64,000 nt of DNA from JANSXG01 sp024743075. Lineage in GTDB: Bacteria; Planctomycetota; Phycisphaerae; Phycisphaerales; UBA1924. The position numbers were made by a program, and so were the translations under genes. Shown here piece by piece: positions 35,730 to 44,229 of this stretch. The stretch spans positions 1,054,001 to 1,118,000 of the forward strand of contig CP159477.1 in NCBI GenBank assembly GCA_042140185.1, written 5' to 3'. The notes under the pieces were generated by a model. It made no database searches, had not been told where the DNA came from, and was given only the letters and a program-made list of their open reading frames with translations. Each line of letters begins with the position of its first letter. Positions within the stretch are counted from its first letter, which is position 1.

Positions 35730-35978
35730 TCAGGCGTCAGTCGGACCAGTCCGGGACTGCGCATCCCGAAGCGCTTCGTGCAGTTCTCGGCCGTTCATCA
35801 CCGGCAGGTCGATCTCGCCGGTGGCCAGCGCGATCTTCACGTAGGGCTCGCAGCTGGTGCAGCCCGTGCAGCAGCCCGTCCGGTCCATGAGCTGTTCGAG
35901 ATCCAGACCGTCCTCGCGATTGAGACGGACGAGTTCCCGGAACGGAACGTCGTGGCATACACATCGATCAACGGCCAT
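35730..35978 (-). CDS. BFD-like [2Fe-2S] protein
   Basis: 82 aa from ATG 35978. The four cluster ligands have the bacterioferritin-associated ferredoxin spacing: CVCHDVPF near the start and CCTGCTSCEPYV in the middle. Such domains donate electrons or serve iron release. The product is somewhat longer than stand-alone Bfd (about 64 aa). Probably co-transcribed with the MazG-like gene. Confidence 0.8.
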   Translation of the reverse strand: MAVDRCVCHDVPFRELVRLNREDGLDLEQLMDRTGCCTGCTSCEPYVKIALATGEIDLPVMNGRELHEALRDAQSRTGPTDA

Positions 35979-36100
35979 ACATCTGCTTTCGAACGAAGCG
36001 CGGATATTCTGCCCAAAACTGTTTGTCGGCTCGTTCGGCGCCGACGTGATCGGCAACCGTTGAGCTGAGGGGAATCGCGTAGCGGCGGTTCGGGAAGGAC

Positions 36101-36934
36101 TTACCGGGCACCGAACAGTCGGTTGTCGTCGTGCTGGCCGAACCAGCCGATATCAAAGTCGGCCGGATCGGATGCATAGAGCCCGCTGGACCAAGTGTAT
36201 GTCCGCTCTTCCTGTGTGGTATGCCCGTCGAGCCAGACCACGTTCGCCCGCTTTCCCACCTGCCGGAAGTGGATGCTCGGGTCCCAGCGATAGTCCGGGT
36301 AGTCAGACCTGAACCGCGCGTGCACGAACGAGTACTCGATGATCGAACTCGCGGCGAACGCGGCGTCCGCGAAGGCGATCGTCCGAGTGGGAGCGCCGAG
36401 CAACGACCGCCGCTCGCCTGTGAGATCGTTCCGGGTGGAAACTCCGTTCACGATCGGGCCGGTCGCGGTTCCGACGAAGTCCATGTTGTAGCCGTAGCCG
36501 CCGCACGACCGCTCGAACCCTGCCTGAGCGTTCGGGCGTGTAGAGATCTCCTCGAGGACCGGCTCGAACGTCGGGCACACGCGCACCGCTTCGCTCGATC
36601 CGGCCGAGTCGAGGTAGGGCGTGATCGGTGCACCGTCTGGCGTGAACGACTGGCTCTGAGACTCGCGTGTGCCGTGCCAGCGTTTGAGGTTCTCCGGCTG
36701 GCCCTGACCCGGGCTCATGGCTTCCGCTGCGGGTAGGAAACGATCGTCGTGATCGTTGGCAAACGCGTGGTTGGCCACTTGGAGTTGTCGCAGGTTCGAC
36801 AGGCCGACTACGGCCTGCGTCGAGCGTCGGGCGACCGAGAGCGACGGGAGCAGCAGTCCCGTCAAGATGCCCACGATCGCGATGACGACCAGCAGTTCAA
36901 TCAGCGTGAACGCGCTGCGGGTCGGCTTCTTCAT
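36101..36934 (-). CDS. prepilin-type (type II pseudopilin-like) protein, third gene of the riboswitch operon
   Basis: 277 aa. N-terminal prepilin signal AFTLIELLVVIAIVGILTGLLLPS with Phe after the cleavage Ala/Ser site and Glu at +5, so it is handled by prepilin peptidase. The C-terminal domain has the planctomycete pseudopilin style (DGAPITPYLDS, NVVWLDGHTTQ). Its ATG overlaps the preceding stop by 4 bp (ATGA), tying it to the two surface proteins under the cobalamin riboswitch. It may form a short pilus-like assembly that carries or exports them (inference). Confidence 0.88.
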   Translation of the reverse strand: MKKPTRSAFTLIELLVVIAIVGILTGLLLPSLSVARRSTQAVVGLSNLRQLQVANHAFANDHDDRFLPAAEAMSPGQGQPENLKRWHGTRESQSQSFTPDGAPITPYLDSAGSSEAVRVCPTFEPVLEEISTRPNAQAGFERSCGGYGYNMDFVGTATGPIVNGVSTRNDLTGERRSLLGAPTRTIAFADAAFAASSIIEYSFVHARFRSDYPDYRWDPSIHFRQVGKRANVVWLDGHTTQEERTYTWSSGLYASDPADFDIGWFGQHDDNRLFGAR

Positions 36935-38094
36935 CGCGTGCCTCCCATCGAGTCCTGAGTCTCAAAGGCACGCACCGCGCGCTGGATCCGCTCTCGATCC
37001 AGGTCGTTTGCCATGCCTTCGCCGGTCAGATCGGTGGGGGTGTCGTGCCACGCGTAGAGGTCTTCGAGGTCCAGAGCATCATCGCCGTCGAGGTCGTAGA
37101 AGAGCGGCCGCGGGGCGACCGAGGCGACCGCGTCGACCTCGGTGGACATCTCGCCGAGTATGCCGACCAATGAGTTCGGTCCGGTCGAAATGCGCACGAA
37201 GTCGATGCTGGGTAGCCGCGCGGGCAGGCCCGTCGTCGGGTGTACCGCCCACGCGATATCGATCGCGTCGCCGCCGCCGGAACCGACACTCACGCCGACG
37301 AGGAACGGGTTGTCCGGACGCGTATAAAAGGCCTCCGGCGTAGCGTCAGGTTCGTCGATGATGTTGTCGGCGTTCAGATCGCCGAGAAGCAGCGTCGGGC
37401 TCAGATCGGCATACCCGAAGTACGCCTCTGCAACCGACCCGGGTCCACCGGGATTGACCAGCGGCACCGACTGGAACGGCGCCGGCAACAAAAATCCCGA
37501 GGTCGCGTAACTCGACGGGATCTCCGGAAACATCGCACTGTCGGGATACCAGGAGGCATTGCTCGGCGGCGTATCGGTGTTTGGGTCGTCGTCCCAGTCC
37601 TGCGTGAACGCTGCATCGAGCGGCGTTGCCGGAAGGCTCGACCCGCGGATCACATACCACTCGTCATCGGGAAGGCCGTTGCCGTTTGTGTCGCACGACA
37701 CCTCGACGATGCCGGCTTCGGCGAATCGGCGTGACGGATCGCCGCCGGTCCACAGCGCGTTCCCGAAGACGATGAGGTCGAGACCGTAGGGGTTGAGCGG
37801 ATCGTCGGCGATCGGTTCGTCGAACCCGAGCGTGATGGAGCCGCCGAACGCGCCCAGCGTGACCACGCTCGCGTTGTTCGGAGACCCCGTTCCGCCGCCC
37901 GACGGCGCACCAAGAGCATTGCTCGGATCGTTGAACGCCGGATTGTTTACGAACTGGCCTGGCGCGGGCGTGTAGTCCAGCACCACCGTCGCGAACGGAC
38001 CGGCCGCGGCGATCGCACCGAAGAACGACACCGCTGCCAACCCACCCAGGGCAGCGGTGCCGCGCGAGCAGCCTGTGGACGCGAGATCACCCAC
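36931..38094 (-). CDS. surface protein with EF-hand-like loops, second gene of the riboswitch operon
   Basis: 387 aa from GTG 38094, overlapping the previous stop by 8 bp. Signal peptide region ALGGLAAVSFFGAIAAAG. Main domain shows GLDLIVFGNALW, RFAEAGIVEVSCDTNGNG and LPDDEWYVIRGSS, a pattern seen in proteins annotated simply as cell surface protein, some of which lie in B12-uptake loci of Bacteroidetes (recollection, not checked). Asp-rich loops GDLNADNIIDEPD and YDLDGDDALDLEDLYAW are EF-hand/dockerin-like. Probably binds calcium; a cobalamin-binding partner role is suggested by the upstream riboswitch. Confidence 0.75.
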   Translation of the reverse strand: MGDLASTGCSRGTAALGGLAAVSFFGAIAAAGPFATVVLDYTPAPGQFVNNPAFNDPSNALGAPSGGGTGSPNNASVVTLGAFGGSITLGFDEPIADDPLNPYGLDLIVFGNALWTGGDPSRRFAEAGIVEVSCDTNGNGLPDDEWYVIRGSSLPATPLDAAFTQDWDDDPNTDTPPSNASWYPDSAMFPEIPSSYATSGFLLPAPFQSVPLVNPGGPGSVAEAYFGYADLSPTLLLGDLNADNIIDEPDATPEAFYTRPDNPFLVGVSVGSGGGDAIDIAWAVHPTTGLPARLPSIDFVRISTGPNSLVGILGEMSTEVDAVASVAPRPLFYDLDGDDALDLEDLYAWHDTPTDLTGEGMANDLDRERIQRAVRAFETQDSMGGTR

Positions 38095-39118
38095 GGCGGC
38101 GACGAGAAGCGGCAAAGCCGGCGAGACCGACCAGTGCTACGCCGCCCGGTGTCGGAATCGCGTACACAAAGACCGTCGAACTGCCGAACGTCGTGACGTA
38201 GAGCTCTTCGGTGACCGGGTTGAAGCGGATCGAATAGAAGGAATTCGGGTCGCCCGTGGGGTTGAGCTGCTGTCCATCGAGCGGGCCCGCAATCGGTCCG
38301 CCGGCAAGAGCACCGTGAACCGCGCCGGACGCGATAACAGACGCAAAGCCGATCTGCCCGCCGCCGTCGCCACCTCCGACCAGCAGGTTGCCCTGCGCGT
38401 CGAACCCGAGCGAGCCTGCGGAGAGCACATTGGCGACGGGCGTGCCGTCGGCAAAGTCGAGCGGGCCGCTGCCGAGGTCTGCGAGGTCGTAGGCGAAGAT
38501 GTCGCCGGTGGATGTGCCCCCGCCGTACGCGAAGCCGTTGCCGGTGTAGAGGCGTCCGCCCGCGACGGTGATTCCACTGGAGGCGCCGTCGATGCTGTCG
38601 ATCACGACGCTGGAGGTTCCGCTTACGGTATCGATGGCGGTCACCACGCTCGGCGATCCGAAGTCCCCGCCGGTCACATAGAGCGTCGAGGCGTCGCCCC
38701 ACGCCGCGTTGAAGTTGGGTGCCGGGACGGCCGTCGTCGGCGTGATCGCACCGGGGTCCAGACCCGCAGCCGGAAGCAGCAGCACGTTCGCGCTCGCACC
38801 GAGGTTGTTGTCCCCGAGGGCGATGGTGTCACCGTCAGGGCTCACCGAAATGAACGAGGCGCCGAAGCTCGAGATCTGGCCGGTCGGCAATGAGCCTGCG
38901 AGCGAAAACGAGCCGGAGTTGATCGCGTCCTGAACCAGGATGTCGCTCCCGGACGCGGCGTAGAGCAGGCCCGACGGCGCGACGGTGAACGTATCGACCC
39001 CCACAGGGAGCTCGAACGTGGACACCAGCGAGTACGCCGGACCGGCGCTCGCGACAGCCGAGCAGGACAACGAGACAACAAGTGCGCACAGCGCACGAGG
39101 ACCACTGAGGGGCACCAT
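38087..39118 (-). CDS. exported beta-propeller protein with PEP-CTERM-like tail, first gene of the riboswitch operon
   Basis: 343 aa, ATG 39118 with AACAGGAAAGG upstream. Signal peptide LCALVVSLSCSAVASAG. Repeated beta blades (TFTVAPSGLLYAASGSDILV, ISVSPDGDTIALGDNN, TLYVTGGDFGSPSVV, SLGFDAQGNLLVGGGDG, SIRFNPVTEELYVTTFGS) indicate a YncE-like propeller of about seven blades. C-terminal sorting tail PTPGGVALVGLAGFAASRRRR. Directly downstream of a cobalamin riboswitch, and therefore expected to be made when B12 is scarce. In Bacteroidetes the B12-capturing surface protein BtuG is also a beta-propeller, which makes a similar job an attractive guess. Confidence 0.78.
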   Translation of the reverse strand: MVPLSGPRALCALVVSLSCSAVASAGPAYSLVSTFELPVGVDTFTVAPSGLLYAASGSDILVQDAINSGSFSLAGSLPTGQISSFGASFISVSPDGDTIALGDNNLGASANVLLLPAAGLDPGAITPTTAVPAPNFNAAWGDASTLYVTGGDFGSPSVVTAIDTVSGTSSVVIDSIDGASSGITVAGGRLYTGNGFAYGGGTSTGDIFAYDLADLGSGPLDFADGTPVANVLSAGSLGFDAQGNLLVGGGDGGGQIGFASVIASGAVHGALAGGPIAGPLDGQQLNPTGDPNSFYSIRFNPVTEELYVTTFGSSTVFVYAIPTPGGVALVGLAGFAASRRRRG

Positions 39119-39257
39119 TCGGAAGACCTTTCCTGTTCCCTGAAATCGCGCAGGGACTCCCGTGGAGATTCGCGAATCCCGGGCGGTTCAGTTGGTGTGG
39201 TCGGAGAAGCGGGGCTCGGGAGCGCACGCCGCGTCGCCGGCCACCCGTTCCGCGCGG

Positions 39258-39449
39258 GCAACCAAGCTCGCAACCAGGCAGGTCTTCCGGCTCCGGGCAT
39301 CACGGTTCCGGCCTTCCCGCCCGTCTCACGACGTAAGCAGTGGCTTTCGGAGGAACCGATCAGCGCCCGTTACGGCGGCGCGTCCGCGGTGGCTTTTCAC
39401 CACACTTCCCTTTTCACCCGGTGCGACATCGCTCCGGGCACCTTGTTGC
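39258..39449 (-). promoter_or_regulatory. cobalamin (adenosylcobalamin-class) riboswitch
   Basis: On the minus strand, in order: CGGGTGAAAAGGGAAG (from about 39421), the conserved GCCACTG (39344-39338), and the B12 box AGCCGGAAGACCTGCC (39292-39277). Flanking GCAACAAGG (39449-39441) and CTTGGTTGC (39266-39258) can pair as P1 with one mismatch. The aptamer is followed by a 139-nt platform with a 12-nt palindrome GATTCGCGAATC (39167-39178) before ATG 39118. Controls the three-gene surface operon; the OFF state in B12 is the usual logic. Confidence 0.93.
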
Positions 39450-39670
39450 TGCACACGCAATGTAGCGTTCTCCCGGCTCTCGTCAAGCGATTTCCCGAGC
39501 ATTGCGCGGCCGCGTTCGTCGAACACTCTGTCCGGGACGCCGCCTTCGAACATCGGTCGATCGTCCGCCTCGAACGGGGGGGCTCTCGCGTCAGTCACTT
39601 GCGAAGATCGGATCGCCTCGCCGAAGATTGGTTAATAGACACCGGTGCCCCAAACGAGAGGAAGATGTCA

Positions 39671-40264
39671 ATGGCGTTTCTCACCGAACTCTGGTTGGCG
39701 ATTCTTCTCGCGTCCGTGGCGTGCTTCATATTGAGTTCGCTCGCCTGGACTGTGCTTCCGCATCACAACAAAGACTTCAAAGCGCTGCCTGACTTCGACG
39801 CATTCGTCGCGTCACTCAACGCGCAGGGCATCCAGCCCGGGCAATACATGTTCCCGTACTGCGACGACCAGAAGGCCATGAGCACACCGGAGTTCCAAAG
39901 CATCTACGCGAAGGGCCCATGGGGCGTGCTGAATCTCTGGCCGGCGAAGCCCAACATGGGTCGCAACCTCGCCATCACCTTCGTGTACTTTCTGATCGTG
40001 AGTACGCTCATCGCTTACGTCGGCTTCGAGTCGCTCGGGCGAGGTGCCGACTCCCTCCGAGTCTTCCAGATCACCGGGACCGTCGGCGTCCTCGCTTACT
40101 GCGCGAGCGGCATACTCAACACCGTCTGGTTCTCCGTGCCGCTGCGAAACATCATCACCGGGCTCGTTGACGGCGTGGCCTACGGACTGGCGACGGGCGC
40201 GATTTTCGCGTGGCTCTGGCCGGCAATCGAACTGGGAATGGGGGCCGTGGAGGTCACCCCCTGA
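39671..40264 (+). CDS. four-pass membrane protein of unknown function
   Basis: 197 aa from ATG 39671 (AGAGGAAG ribosome site; ATG 39665 is too close to it). Hydrophobic segments near 8-30, 105-125, 138-158 and 168-190 predict four membrane helices. Between the first two is a soluble loop with HHNKDFKALPDFDAFVASL and YMFPYCDD. No family named; the pattern resembles small conserved inner-membrane proteins of unknown function. Its stop is 18 bp from the convergent lepA end. Confidence 0.7.
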   Translation: MAFLTELWLAILLASVACFILSSLAWTVLPHHNKDFKALPDFDAFVASLNAQGIQPGQYMFPYCDDQKAMSTPEFQSIYAKGPWGVLNLWPAKPNMGRNLAITFVYFLIVSTLIAYVGFESLGRGADSLRVFQITGTVGVLAYCASGILNTVWFSVPLRNIITGLVDGVAYGLATGAIFAWLWPAIELGMGAVEVTP

Positions 40265-40282
40265 TCGGAACGAGAACGCGGC

Positions 40283-42154
40283 TCACTCGCTGGTATCGAG
40301 CACCGCCATGAAGGCTTCCTGCGGGATGTTCACACTCCCGATGGACTTCATCTTCTTCTTGCCCTTCTTCTGCTTCTCCAGCAGTTTGCGCTTTCGTGAC
40401 ACATCGCCGCCGTAGCACTTGGCGGTGACGTTCTTGCGCACGCCCTTGATGCTCTCGCGGGCGATGATCTTGCCACCGATGATTGCCTGCAGCGGGATCT
40501 CGAACTGGTGGCGATCGATCTGCTTCTTGAGTTTGTTCAGAAGCGCACGGCCGCGCTTGTCGGCGGTGTCGCGGTGGCTGATGAACGACAGCGCCTCGAC
40601 GATCTCGCCGTTGATCAGGATGTCCACCTTGGAAAGGTTTTCCTTGCGGAAGCCGATGATCTCGTAGTCCATCGTCGCGTAGCCGCGGGTGATCGACTTC
40701 AACTTGTCGTAGAAGTCATAGATGATCTCCGCCAGCGGCATCTCCCACGTCATGAACTGACGCATCTCGCTGACCGCCTGCTGCGACTTGAACTCGCCGC
40801 GCCGGCTCAGACAGAGCGCCATGATGTCGCCGACCGAATCCGTGTTGATCATCAACTCGACTCGGACGATGGGCTCGCGCAGTTCCAACCACAACGACGG
40901 GTCCGGCAGGTCGGCCGGATTCGAAATCTCGACGAGTTCCTTGTCGCGTTTGAGCAGCTCGTACGTGACGTTGGGCGCGGTCTGCACAACCTCCACGCCG
41001 CCCTCGCGCTCCAGGCGCTCCTGGATGATGTCCATGTGCAGGAGCCCGAGGAACCCGCAGCGGAACCCGAAACCGAGCGCCTCCGAGTGCACCGCGTGGT
41101 ACGTGAAACTCGCGTCGTTGAGCGCGAGCTTTTCCATCGCCTCGCGCAGGTCTTCGAAGTTCTGGCCCTTCCCGTCCTCGGTCGTCGCCGGGTAGAAGTC
41201 GCAGAACACCATCTGTCGCGGCTCTTCGTAACCCGGTAGCGCCTTCTCAGCGGGTTCGAGTTCCTGCGTGATCGTGTCGCCGACGCGGACGTCCGCCAGC
41301 GCCTTGATGTTCGCAATCAGGTACCCCGTCTCGCCCGGGCCGAGCGTGGTCACCTTCTGAGGCTTGGGCGTGTACTTGCCCAATTCGGTCACCGTGTAGG
41401 TCCGCCCGGTTCCCATCATGCGGACCTTGTCGCCCACGCTCAGCTTGCCGTCGAACATACGGATGTAAACCACCACGCCGCGATAATCGTCGTAGTGCGA
41501 GTCGAAGATCAGCGCCCGCGTCCGCTTCGTCTGCTGTTCACGCGGCGAGGGCAGGACCTCGCAGATCCGTTCAAGCAGTTCCGGAATACCCTGGCCGGAC
41601 TTCGCCGAGACGAAGATGGCCTCCTCGGCCGGAAAGCCGAGGACCTGTTCGACCTCCATGGCCCGCTCGTCCGGCTCGGCCGCCGGAAGGTCGATCTTGT
41701 TGATGACCGTGATGATCTCGAGATTGTTGTTCACCGCTAGGTATGTGTTGGCGACCGTCTGGGCCTCGACTCCTTGCGTCGAGTCCACGACCAGCACCGC
41801 TCCCTCGCACGCCGTCAGCGCCCGGCTCACCTCGTACGAAAAGTCCACGTGCCCGGGCGTGTCGATGAAGTTCAGCAGGTAGTGCTTGCCGTTGTGGACG
41901 TGCCGAACCGAGACCGCCGAGGCCTTGATCGTGATCCCGCGCTCGCGCTCCAGGTCCATCGAGTCGAGAATCTGTTCCCGCGCTTTGCGCTCCGTGATCG
42001 CGTTCGTCGACTGCAGCAGCCGGTCCGACAGCGTGGACTTGCCGTGGTCGATGTGCGCGATGATCGAAAAGTTCCGGATAACCGGGTTTTCGGGGCACGA
42101 GCCCTCTTCGCCGAGGGTTGGGTCGAGGGCAAGGATTGGCTTGATTTCGGCCAT
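40283..42154 (-). CDS. lepA: elongation factor 4 (LepA), back-translocating GTPase
   Basis: 623 aa. GTPase that acts on the ribosome during stress and subunit assembly. G1 AHIDHGKST, switch/G3 DTPGHVDFSYEVSR, G4 NKIDLPAAE, and the LepA-specific C-terminal domain ending YGGDVSRKRKLLEKQKKGKKKM. About 20 residues of unaligned sequence precede the first motif (PTLGEEGSCPENPVIRNFSI). Start ATG 42154. Full length and in one frame. Confidence 0.97.
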   Translation of the reverse strand: MAEIKPILALDPTLGEEGSCPENPVIRNFSIIAHIDHGKSTLSDRLLQSTNAITERKAREQILDSMDLERERGITIKASAVSVRHVHNGKHYLLNFIDTPGHVDFSYEVSRALTACEGAVLVVDSTQGVEAQTVANTYLAVNNNLEIITVINKIDLPAAEPDERAMEVEQVLGFPAEEAIFVSAKSGQGIPELLERICEVLPSPREQQTKRTRALIFDSHYDDYRGVVVYIRMFDGKLSVGDKVRMMGTGRTYTVTELGKYTPKPQKVTTLGPGETGYLIANIKALADVRVGDTITQELEPAEKALPGYEEPRQMVFCDFYPATTEDGKGQNFEDLREAMEKLALNDASFTYHAVHSEALGFGFRCGFLGLLHMDIIQERLEREGGVEVVQTAPNVTYELLKRDKELVEISNPADLPDPSLWLELREPIVRVELMINTDSVGDIMALCLSRRGEFKSQQAVSEMRQFMTWEMPLAEIIYDFYDKLKSITRGYATMDYEIIGFRKENLSKVDILINGEIVEALSFISHRDTADKRGRALLNKLKKQIDRHQFEIPLQAIIGGKIIARESIKGVRKNVTAKCYGGDVSRKRKLLEKQKKGKKKMKSIGSVNIPQEAFMAVLDTSE

Positions 42155-42229
42155 CGCGGGGGTGCTTCACCGTCAGTGGGCGGCGGGGGAAAGTCCCATC
42201 GCCGGGGTCGATTGTTCCAAAACGAGCAA

Positions 42230-42255
42230 AGGGACCGACCCGAGGCCGGTCCGCA
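42230..42255 (-). terminator. weak terminator-like hairpin after the transglutaminase-fold gene
   Basis: GGACCG (42233-42238) pairs with CGGTCC (42248-42253); on the minus strand it is followed by CTTTGCTCGTTTT. Lies 75 bp after the stop of the minus-strand gene at 42329 and upstream of lepA. Short stem, so uncertain. Confidence 0.4.
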
Positions 42256-42328
42256 ATTGTAGCGTCCGCCCGCTCGGAAGTCGCGGTGAGCCACGCCAAC
42301 GCTCGATCCGGTCCGACCGAACTCGCGG

Positions 42329-43633
42329 CTACCGCCCCTCGCGCTGCCGACGCTGACGCTCCGCCGTCATCGGCGTCGCGAACGCGTGGAACCGCACACC
42401 CTGGTCCACATTCGGCGCAGACGGCTTGGGCAGCCAGCCCCAGAACGCCGGCGGCCCGGAATTCACGACCGTGGTCGGCGGGTGCCAGTGGAAGGAGATC
42501 ACCGAGTAGTTGTGGCTCAGGTCGTGGTTCCCGAAATACTTCCAAGAGCGCGTCACATCCGGCGCGCGGCTCGCGAACTCGCGCTGCCGAATGATGTCCA
42601 CCGGAATCCACTCACCACGCTGGTTCTCCTGATCGACCATCAGGAAAAACTCCACCCACGCGATCACCGGCGGCCGGTCGTCCTGTCGCTGCGCCTCGTG
42701 GTCGTACCCGATCACGACGCGAGCCGGGATGCCAGCGGCCCGGTACACCGCGCACAGCAGGTTCGCCATGTCCAGATTCGACCCGCGCTGCTCCCGAGCC
42801 GCTCGGACCGCGCCGCGCACGTTGTAGCCCGCGGTCATGGCCGCACCGCCGCCGGCACGGAAGTTGTCCGAATCGCGCTCGGCGAGGTACGGCCCCTCCG
42901 AGGGCTGGTACCACTCGATGACCCGTGCCGCGAGGTGTTTCGCGAGGTAGTAGGGCTTCACTCGCTTGGCGTTGCCGTTCGTCCAGACTTCGACGAGCCG
43001 CTTGATCTCCGGTGCATCCGCCTCGACATACAACTGCGGGCCGAGCGACGAGTTCAGGTCTTCTGGCAACTCCTGCTTCGGCCAGTCCACCGCGAACGCA
43101 CGCTCCTCATCGACCACAGTCTTGAACGCCTGCATCGATGTCTGCACGTTAAGCCGAAGGCTCGTGGCCTCGACGTTCTTGACATCCCAGACAAGCAAAC
43201 GCTGCCCCGACTGGTAGCCGTCAAGAGTCCGCGGCGCTTCTTGTATCTGGGTGCTCCCGATCTGCAGACGCGTTTCCGTCAGTGTCTCATCCATCACCGT
43301 GAACGCCGTATCGGTCGGGAGCGGGTACGCGATGACCGCGGCTTCGATCTTGAACGGGTCCGTTCGGTAGACCGGCTGGTCCACGTTGATGTCGCGGCGG
43401 TCTCTGGTCAGACCGAGCAGCAGGATCTCGCCGTTCAGCGTCCACTGCTGGCGATCAGCGTCGATCCGGAGTACCAACGGTTCGTAGGGCACGGCCTGAA
43501 CCGGCGCCGGTCGGGGGGTCTGGGTCGAAGGCTGGGCGAGAGCGATCGCGCCGAGGGTCGAAACACCGAGGCCGACGAATACGAGAGCGCGAGCAATCCG
43601 CGGGTTCCGCGGCATGGAAGAGCGACATGGCAT
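42329..43633 (-). CDS. exported transglutaminase-fold protein lacking catalytic Cys and His
   Basis: 434 aa; ATG 43633 after CAGGAGGG, or ATG 43615. Signal peptide cut after AIALAQ. The C-terminal half is a transglutaminase-like core: GSNLDMANLLCAVYRAAGIP, ARVVIGYDHEAQ, IAWVEFFL and WIPVDII. At the position of the nucleophilic Cys (usual GxC.d.A) there is Asn, and the His of HAWVE is Ile; only the Asp remains. A binding or structural role outside the cytoplasm is therefore more likely than peptidase or crosslinking activity. Confidence 0.8.
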   Translation of the reverse strand: MPCRSSMPRNPRIARALVFVGLGVSTLGAIALAQPSTQTPRPAPVQAVPYEPLVLRIDADRQQWTLNGEILLLGLTRDRRDINVDQPVYRTDPFKIEAAVIAYPLPTDTAFTVMDETLTETRLQIGSTQIQEAPRTLDGYQSGQRLLVWDVKNVEATSLRLNVQTSMQAFKTVVDEERAFAVDWPKQELPEDLNSSLGPQLYVEADAPEIKRLVEVWTNGNAKRVKPYYLAKHLAARVIEWYQPSEGPYLAERDSDNFRAGGGAAMTAGYNVRGAVRAAREQRGSNLDMANLLCAVYRAAGIPARVVIGYDHEAQRQDDRPPVIAWVEFFLMVDQENQRGEWIPVDIIRQREFASRAPDVTRSWKYFGNHDLSHNYSVISFHWHPPTTVVNSGPPAFWGWLPKPSAPNVDQGVRFHAFATPMTAERQRRQREGR

Positions 43634-43728
43634 GCGAGGACCCTCCTGAGGGTGTGCGTCCGTGCATTCTACGAGGCCCGGGTGCCCTCCCTCAGTTTGT
43701 CGTCCGATCTCGACAGAAGTTCCCCGCG

Positions 43729-44145
43729 TTAGCGGTTCCGCATGAAGTTCGCCGTGTGCGAGAAGCGCTGTTCAAGGAACCGGCGCAGGTCGCCGCAAAT
43801 GCCCCGGTCGTCCATTGCTAGCCCCATGCACCGCAGCCACTCGTCCACCGCCTCCTGCGAGACCGGGAAGGGCATGTGACGCATCCGCAACCGCGGGTGA
43901 CCGCGTTTCTCGATGTAGAGCTGAGGGCCACCGAGCCACCCGCTGAGAAACTCGTACAACTTCTCTCGCGACTCGCGGTCATCCGGCGGGTGCATGTCTC
44001 GAAGCAGCGTCGATTCGTCGCGGATCCGGTCGTAGAACGCGTCAACCAGGCCGCGAACACCGGAATCGCCGCCGATCGCGTCGTAAGGAAGGTTATCGGG
44101 CCCATATGCAGGGCCTGGATCATGGGGTCGGGGAAGGTCAGCCAT
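43729..44145 (-). CDS. group II truncated haemoglobin
   Basis: 138 aa. Two-over-two globin: Tyr of the B helix (DAFYDRI), GGPQLYIEKRGHPRLRMRH with the proximal His, and Trp of the G helix (VDEWLRCM). Group II globins bind O2 and NO and are linked to detoxification or oxygen chemistry. A polar N-terminal extension of about 20 residues precedes the globin. Divergent from comM. Confidence 0.92.
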   Translation of the reverse strand: MADLPRPHDPGPAYGPDNLPYDAIGGDSGVRGLVDAFYDRIRDESTLLRDMHPPDDRESREKLYEFLSGWLGGPQLYIEKRGHPRLRMRHMPFPVSQEAVDEWLRCMGLAMDDRGICGDLRRFLEQRFSHTANFMRNR

Positions 44146-44165
44146 TCAGAACCAGCAAAAAGATA

Positions 44166-44218
44166 GGTTTTTGTTCAGAAGCCAGAAAAGGTTCTTGTTC
44201 GGGTATTGGTGTTCGGGT
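44166..44218 (+). repeat. three short direct repeats upstream of comM
   Basis: GGTTTTTGTTC (44166-44176), GGTTCTTGTTC (44190-44200) and TGTTCGGG (44210-44217) lie directly before the comM start. The first two are exactly 24 bp apart, the TGTTC cores 24 and 14 bp apart. Could be an operator array or part of the promoter; no regulator assigned. Confidence 0.4.
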
Positions 44219-44229
44219 AGCGTCAGGGC

